Source: Bacteroidales bacterium
GTDB taxonomy: Bacteria; Bacteroidota; Bacteroidia; Bacteroidales; S143-33
Assembly (NCBI GenBank): GCA_027031265.1
Contig: JALVRO010000141.1
Span: 1 to 39,106 of the forward strand
Direction: 5' to 3'
DNA length: 39,106 nucleotides
Within the stretch, counting starts at the first letter, position 1. Every line of letters begins with the position of its first letter. The notes beneath the pieces are model-generated. The model had not been told where the DNA came from. It did no database searches and saw only the letters and a program-made list of their open reading frames with translations. A program made the translations under genes and the position numbers. Shown here piece by piece: positions 35,909-39,106 of this stretch.

Positions 35909-36670
35909 ATGAATAACAAGCTGAAATATACTGTTTTCCTGCTGATAATCCTTAGTCTTTTTGCCTGCCATAGGGACAAAAAAAACAATGAGCAGGGAAA
36001 GAAAAGTAAGCAATTTGTTGAACAAGATTATTTCTTTCCTCCTGAGTTGTATTATTACCAGGCTCGAAGCGATTATATGATAGACAAACTCTTCCCTATT
36101 GGCTGGTCTGAGGATGGTAATTTTGCTTTTATTGTCGAACCAGCTGTTGAAGGGCTGGATGTATATGTCTTTGAGATGTATGTCATTAACCTTATTAGTG
36201 GGGATACGCTCTGGCACTGGACCACACCTCCAGACCAGGACCTGGTTAGAGAAGAAGTGTGGAAGAATAATTACAATCAGTTCAAGACTATCTTGAATAA
36301 GTACCATGTTATTCAGGATAAAAAGCCACAATTGCTTGCTCCGTATTTTACTTATCAGGGGGATGATTTTAGCATAGAGATGCAGACAGACTTTCGCAAG
36401 GAGCCAGGTTATGGTTTTGAACCTGTCGGTCATACACGTATTATTATCCGTTCTCCACAAAGAGGTGTGAAGGTGGCTTATGATAAAGATTTGCCAAAGA
36501 ATTCTATTATCATTTCGCAGACAATAGCTGGTGTGCTGATCAGCCCTCTCAATGACAAGATAGCTATTATCTTACAGCAGGAAAGACCAGGCTATGAAGG
36601 GCCTCCAAATGTTATTACTTTCCAGATCATTGGTACCAGCCTGGGAGCTGGATGGAGCTATGAAAATTAA
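35909..36670 (+). CDS. putative lipoprotein, unknown function
   Basis: A 253-residue protein with a lipoprotein signal peptide ending in LSLFAC (lipidated C20), then a short charged linker (HRDKKNNEQGKKSK). The folded part contains IGWSEDGNFAFIVEP and a second half with GYGFEPVGHTRIIIRSP and GVLISPLNDKIAIIL. The WSEDGNFAF and ISPLNDKIAI stretches resemble strands of beta-propeller-like domains, but the protein is too short for a full propeller. I do not recognise a family. It is the last gene before a strong terminator. Confidence 0.8.
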   Translation: MNNKLKYTVFLLIILSLFACHRDKKNNEQGKKSKQFVEQDYFFPPELYYYQARSDYMIDKLFPIGWSEDGNFAFIVEPAVEGLDVYVFEMYVINLISGDTLWHWTTPPDQDLVREEVWKNNYNQFKTILNKYHVIQDKKPQLLAPYFTYQGDDFSIEMQTDFRKEPGYGFEPVGHTRIIIRSPQRGVKVAYDKDLPKNSIIISQTIAGVLISPLNDKIAIILQQERPGYEGPPNVITFQIIGTSLGAGWSYEN

Positions 36671-36672
36671 TT

Positions 36673-36707
36673 AAAAGGCTGCCTATTTTACACAGGCAGC
36701 CTTTTTT
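36673..36707 (+). terminator. rho-independent terminator ending the lspA-to-lipoprotein operon
   Basis: AAAAGGCTGCCT and AGGCAGCCTTTT form a perfect 12-bp stem with a nine-base loop, continuing into a T-run. It starts two bases after the lipoprotein stop and isolates the downstream amidase cassette. Confidence 0.94.
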
Positions 36708-36720
36708 GTCAATTTAGTGT

Positions 36721-36750
36721 TTTGCTTTTTTGAAAAAAATATTATTTTTA
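36721..36750 (+). promoter_or_regulatory. candidate promoter of the amidase cassette
   Basis: TTTG (36721-36724), an 18-base spacer and TATTTTTA (36743-36750) match the Bacteroidota promoter with one mismatch in the last base. Transcription would start near 36756, which would exclude the in-frame ATG at 36717 and support the start at 36777. Confidence 0.45.
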
Positions 36751-36776
36751 ACAAAAAAATAATAATCTTTTTTATT

Positions 36777-37592
36777 ATGGAAATCAAAGATCACATTCTT
36801 TACGGTAAGAATGTCAAAAAAATGATTCCTTCCCCAAATCATGGAGGCGAGTTTAAAGAAGGAGACCTTGACACAATCGTTATTCATTATACTGGAGGGC
36901 CTTATAAGCAGTCTATTAATACCCTGACAAATCCCCGTGTGCGTGCTTCGGCCCATGTCGTTGTCGACCGTGATGGTAGTGTTACTCAGCTGGTACCATT
37001 CAATCTAATAGCTTGGCACGCTGGTAAGAGTTATTACCGTGGACGTACTGGGTTTAATAATTTTTCTATAGGCATTGAGATTGTCAATTCCGGGCCATTA
37101 ACAAAGAGTGGTAATGTCTTCCGTTCATGGTATGGTGAGGCTTTTAGTCCTACAGAAGTAATTGAGGCTGTTCATCGTAATGAGACGCGCCCTCGTTATT
37201 GGCATATATATACTCCAGAACAGATTGAGACAGTTACAGAGCTATCCCAGCTACTTATTGAAACTTATGGACTTAAGTATATATTGGGGCATGAGGAGAT
37301 TGCTCCGGGACGTAAGCTAGATCCAGGACCAGCATTTCCTTTAGACAAACTCCGTGACCGTCTGCTTGGCACACATCGTGATGAAACTGGAGCGCCAGAA
37401 CCACCACAGGCAGGTCGTATAATTGCCAAGAGCCTTAACATTCGTCTTAAGCCTAGTACCACAGCTCCTCTGGTAGCACGTCCTCTGACAAAGGGAACGA
37501 AGGTTATTATCAAGGATGAGCATAACGGCTGGTACAAAGTAGCGGTCACTGTCGAAGGTTGGGTCTTTGGTAAATATGTTGAACCAGAATAA
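36777..37592 (+). CDS. AmpD-type N-acetylmuramoyl-L-alanine amidase with C-terminal SH3-like domain
   Basis: A zinc amidase that cuts the bond between MurNAc and L-Ala. The 271-residue protein has an Amidase_2 domain at about 30-195 with the zinc ligands H37 (IVIHYT), H172 (GHEEIAPG) and D182 and the catalytic lysine K180 in GRKLDPGPAF, as in AmpD. Residues 213-271 form a bacterial SH3-like domain (LNIRLKPSTTAPLVARPL, GWYKVAV, GWVFGKYV). With the ATG at 36777 there is no signal peptide; the longer frame from 36717 adds an odd Phe/Ile-rich leader. A signal-less amidase with an SH3 tail fits either a phage-type endolysin or a cytoplasmic recycling enzyme. It heads four closely spaced genes encoding small membrane proteins. 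Confidence 0.92.
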   Translation: MEIKDHILYGKNVKKMIPSPNHGGEFKEGDLDTIVIHYTGGPYKQSINTLTNPRVRASAHVVVDRDGSVTQLVPFNLIAWHAGKSYYRGRTGFNNFSIGIEIVNSGPLTKSGNVFRSWYGEAFSPTEVIEAVHRNETRPRYWHIYTPEQIETVTELSQLLIETYGLKYILGHEEIAPGRKLDPGPAFPLDKLRDRLLGTHRDETGAPEPPQAGRIIAKSLNIRLKPSTTAPLVARPLTKGTKVIIKDEHNGWYKVAVTVEGWVFGKYVEPE

Positions 37593-37606
37593 AAAAGTAC
37601 CTGGCC

Positions 37607-38038
37607 ATGAAAAAAATATATTTCATATTGGGCCTACTGGCTTTGCTGCTAATAGTTGGTTATTTATATAATAAAGGTGTGATAAAGACAGACTGGCAAT
37701 GGCTAACCATAATTCTAGCTGCACTGGCTGGTCCTTATAAACTTATTGAAGATTCTCTTAAAGAAAAAGGTAAACGACATGGCAGGGGCAAAGGTAAGGC
37801 CCAGCAGATCTTGATGCGACAGCTGCAGATAGAAAAAGAAGAAGCAGTGCTGCGCCAGCAGTATGAAGCATTGCTCAAACAGAAAGAGTTAGAGATAGAG
37901 GAGCTCAGAGCTAAACTGCAAAAACTACAGGATCAGCTCGAGCAATTGCAACTAGAACGTAAGCAGATAGAATCCGAGGTACAGTCAATGACTCTGGAAG
38001 AAAAATCCCAGGAGTTTTCTGATTATTTTGGCACATAA
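37607..38038 (+). CDS. small membrane protein with C-terminal coiled coil, unknown function
   Basis: A 143-residue protein with two predicted membrane segments (about 4-21 and 31-46), joined by a short loop. A very basic patch KEKGKRHGRGKGKAQ (about 52-66) follows, then a long continuous coiled coil (about 67-130) rich in Leu, Gln, Lys and Glu. The tail ends EFSDYFGT. The helical hairpin would put both termini on the same side, and the positive-inside rule puts the coiled coil in the cytoplasm. It starts 14 bases after the amidase gene. The arrangement recalls small phage lysis or scaffold proteins, but no family is recognised. Confidence 0.78.
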   Translation: MKKIYFILGLLALLLIVGYLYNKGVIKTDWQWLTIILAALAGPYKLIEDSLKEKGKRHGRGKGKAQQILMRQLQIEKEEAVLRQQYEALLKQKELEIEELRAKLQKLQDQLEQLQLERKQIESEVQSMTLEEKSQEFSDYFGT

Positions 38039-38049
38039 AGAATCTATTT

Positions 38050-38484
38050 ATGAAACGAGCAGTTTTTATAGTATTTGTGCTAATTTTGTCTGCTGCCTTA
38101 TGGGCACAGCATTATCCAATATCTGTGGTACCAGGTCAGAAATATACAATTGCACCCAAAGAAGACACACTGTGGGTAATAACAGATAACCAACTGGAGA
38201 GGGCCTTGATAGCTGCTAAACAGCTAGAGAATGCAGATAAACAAATTGTTAATTATCAGAAGCAAATAGAAAATCTCAATGAGCAGTTGCAGCAGACAGA
38301 TACTTTGCTCCTTGAGACCCAGAAGAATATGGAATATTATCGTCGGCAGTGGAAAGATTGTAGTGATAACATAAAGGTTCTGGTCAAAGAGAATGACCGG
38401 GTGAATGCAAAATTTAAAATGGCAAAGATAATCGGAGTAATTTCTACTGTTGCTGCATTTGCACTTGGTGCATATCTTTTTTAG
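38050..38484 (+). CDS. exported coiled-coil protein with C-terminal membrane anchor, unknown function
   Basis: A 144-residue protein with a Sec signal peptide (about 1-20, MKRAVFIVFVLILSAALWAQ, no lipobox). A short N-terminal mature segment leads to a coiled coil (about 45-122). A hydrophobic C-terminal segment (about 125-143) ends the protein. The topology is periplasmic coiled coil with inner-membrane tail anchor. Apart from lacking the N-terminal lipid, this is the layout of unimolecular phage spanins. One cysteine (C104) lies in the coiled coil. It starts 11 bases after the preceding gene; the two share a Gln/Glu-rich coiled-coil character and could interact only across the membrane. No family recognised. 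Confidence 0.78.
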   Translation: MKRAVFIVFVLILSAALWAQHYPISVVPGQKYTIAPKEDTLWVITDNQLERALIAAKQLENADKQIVNYQKQIENLNEQLQQTDTLLLETQKNMEYYRRQWKDCSDNIKVLVKENDRVNAKFKMAKIIGVISTVAAFALGAYLF

Positions 38485-38529
38485 TCACATTTGAATAAAA
38501 AACAAACGAAACTAAAAATATAACATAAT

Positions 38530-39030
38530 ATGACAACATTACTTCAAATCTTCCCTGATACAGTGCAGTATTATGTAGGACATCCCAAAGAGTTCTTCTG
38601 GTTGGTTTATTTCCCAATCATGGCTTGGATGATTTTGGTACTCGTATTTTTGATTGCACTGTTCATCCGTTACACTTTTGGTAATTGGAGTGTGGAGAAT
38701 CCTAATCCTTATGAAAAAGAAACATTCGGTATGCCACGTGGTACTTTCCGTGGTATATTGACCCTCACATTGTTGTGGGTTGTGGTTGTCCTGGAGCTTG
38801 TTAATGTGCGAGTGGAAGGCTTCGAAGCTCAAATGCATGAACTCATGGTAGCTTTCCAGATGATGATAGGATTTTATTTCGGTGCGAAAGTTATGCATCA
38901 TATCACTGCAGTTGAGAAGACAAAGGCTTTGTATGAATATGGTCCTAGCTATCCAGGAACAGAAAGCTCTGGGTTAACTCCTGCTTCACCTGAGGCCGAG
39001 CAGGAAGAAGAACAGGGAGCCGTTGGTTAA
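38530..39030 (+). CDS. three-TM membrane protein with MPRGTFRG motif, unknown function
   Basis: A 166-residue protein with three predicted membrane segments at about residues 23-47, 76-93 and 104-122. A conserved-looking loop FGMPRGTFRGILTLTLLWVV (66-85) leads into TM2. A polar, acidic tail (about 140-166, SPEAEQEEEQ) ends the protein. Small three-TM proteins with a PxG[ST]xR-type motif before a membrane helix look holin-like, but I cannot assign a family. It is the last gene of the cassette visible here: 45 bases after the previous gene and followed by a hairpin terminator. Either a channel or a membrane anchor is possible. Confidence 0.75.
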   Translation: MTTLLQIFPDTVQYYVGHPKEFFWLVYFPIMAWMILVLVFLIALFIRYTFGNWSVENPNPYEKETFGMPRGTFRGILTLTLLWVVVVLELVNVRVEGFEAQMHELMVAFQMMIGFYFGAKVMHHITAVEKTKALYEYGPSYPGTESSGLTPASPEAEQEEEQGAVG

Positions 39031-39057
39031 ACTTGTGTTTTTTAGTTTGACTAAGGG

Positions 39058-39085
39058 AAGGGAGCACCACAGTGGTGCTCCCTTT
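39058..39085 (+). terminator. probable terminator ending the amidase cassette
   Basis: AAGGGAGCACCAC and GTGGTGCTCCCTT form a nearly perfect long stem with a minimal loop, 27 bases after the last stop codon. It is followed by a short, interrupted T-run (TTTCGTGTTTTG), so termination may be less efficient than at the other sites. Confidence 0.7.
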
Positions 39086-39106
39086 CGTGTTTTGTAGGTT
39101 GTACGA

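Noticed and set aside
36717-36776. Earlier in-frame ATG for the amidase
   Set aside because: It lies in the promoter-like AT-rich segment right after the terminator, and the added residues do not form a proper signal peptide.
36777-37592. Calling the amidase simply ampD
   Set aside because: The catalytic residues fit AmpD, but the SH3-like tail and the companion membrane-protein genes leave a lytic or secreted role open, so no symbol is given.
38729-38742. CACGTG-centred palindrome GCCACGTGGT as a parS site
   Set aside because: The flanks do not match the parS arms, and the bases encode the MPRGT motif of the three-TM protein.

Overview
The window looks like a chromosomal segment of a low-to-moderate GC member of the Bacteroidota, most likely class Bacteroidia. 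This rests on four signs: a secreted FG-GAP protein with a type IX secretion (T9SS) C-terminal sorting domain; the Bacteroidota-type promoter TTTG-N18-20-TAnnTTTG, seen upstream of several genes; a DUF5683 gene next to parAB; and Bacteroidota forms of LptD, the DksA-like protein, LspA and a long type 2 IleRS. I see no IS element, integrase, CRISPR array or tRNA gene.

Layout. 1-780: the 3' end of a 23S rRNA, then 5S rRNA and a strong terminator. 947-3440: an ECF sigma factor converging on nadE, then an M23 metallopeptidase on the minus strand. 3757-8872: a DASS/SLC13 anion symporter, a DUF438/PAS protein and a T9SS-exported FG-GAP protein, with two hairpin-rich non-coding stretches on either side of the DUF438 gene. 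9203-14037: rpsA with a consensus promoter, a large secreted protein of unknown function and aroE. 14034-16787: a membrane Cache/GAF/PAS/PAS sensor with no recognisable output domain.

16926-24981: a tightly packed eight-gene run, parA-parB-DUF5683-mltD-LRR protein-lipoprotein-yicC-anmK, with two start/stop overlaps. It joins chromosome segregation to peptidoglycan turnover. 25345-26420: an AT-rich accessory islet with two small lipoproteins and a headless gene fragment. 26855-30700: ileS and a DksA-like gene, ending at a strong terminator. 30809-36670: lspA-rfbC-rfbD-lptD-ridA-lipoprotein, mostly envelope biogenesis. 36777-39030: a four-gene cassette of a signal-less AmpD-type amidase with an SH3-like tail, two small coiled-coil membrane proteins and a three-TM protein.

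The observations I rate highest are two. First, IleRS carries GIHH where class I synthetases have HIGH; GxHH is the altered motif associated with very high mupirocin resistance in type 2 IleRS. Second, the terminal cassette has the topology of an endolysin-spanin-holin set but is not accompanied by visible phage genes. Peptidoglycan recycling is a recurring theme: MltD makes anhydro-muropeptides, an AmpD-type amidase can cut them, and AnmK phosphorylates anhMurNAc.
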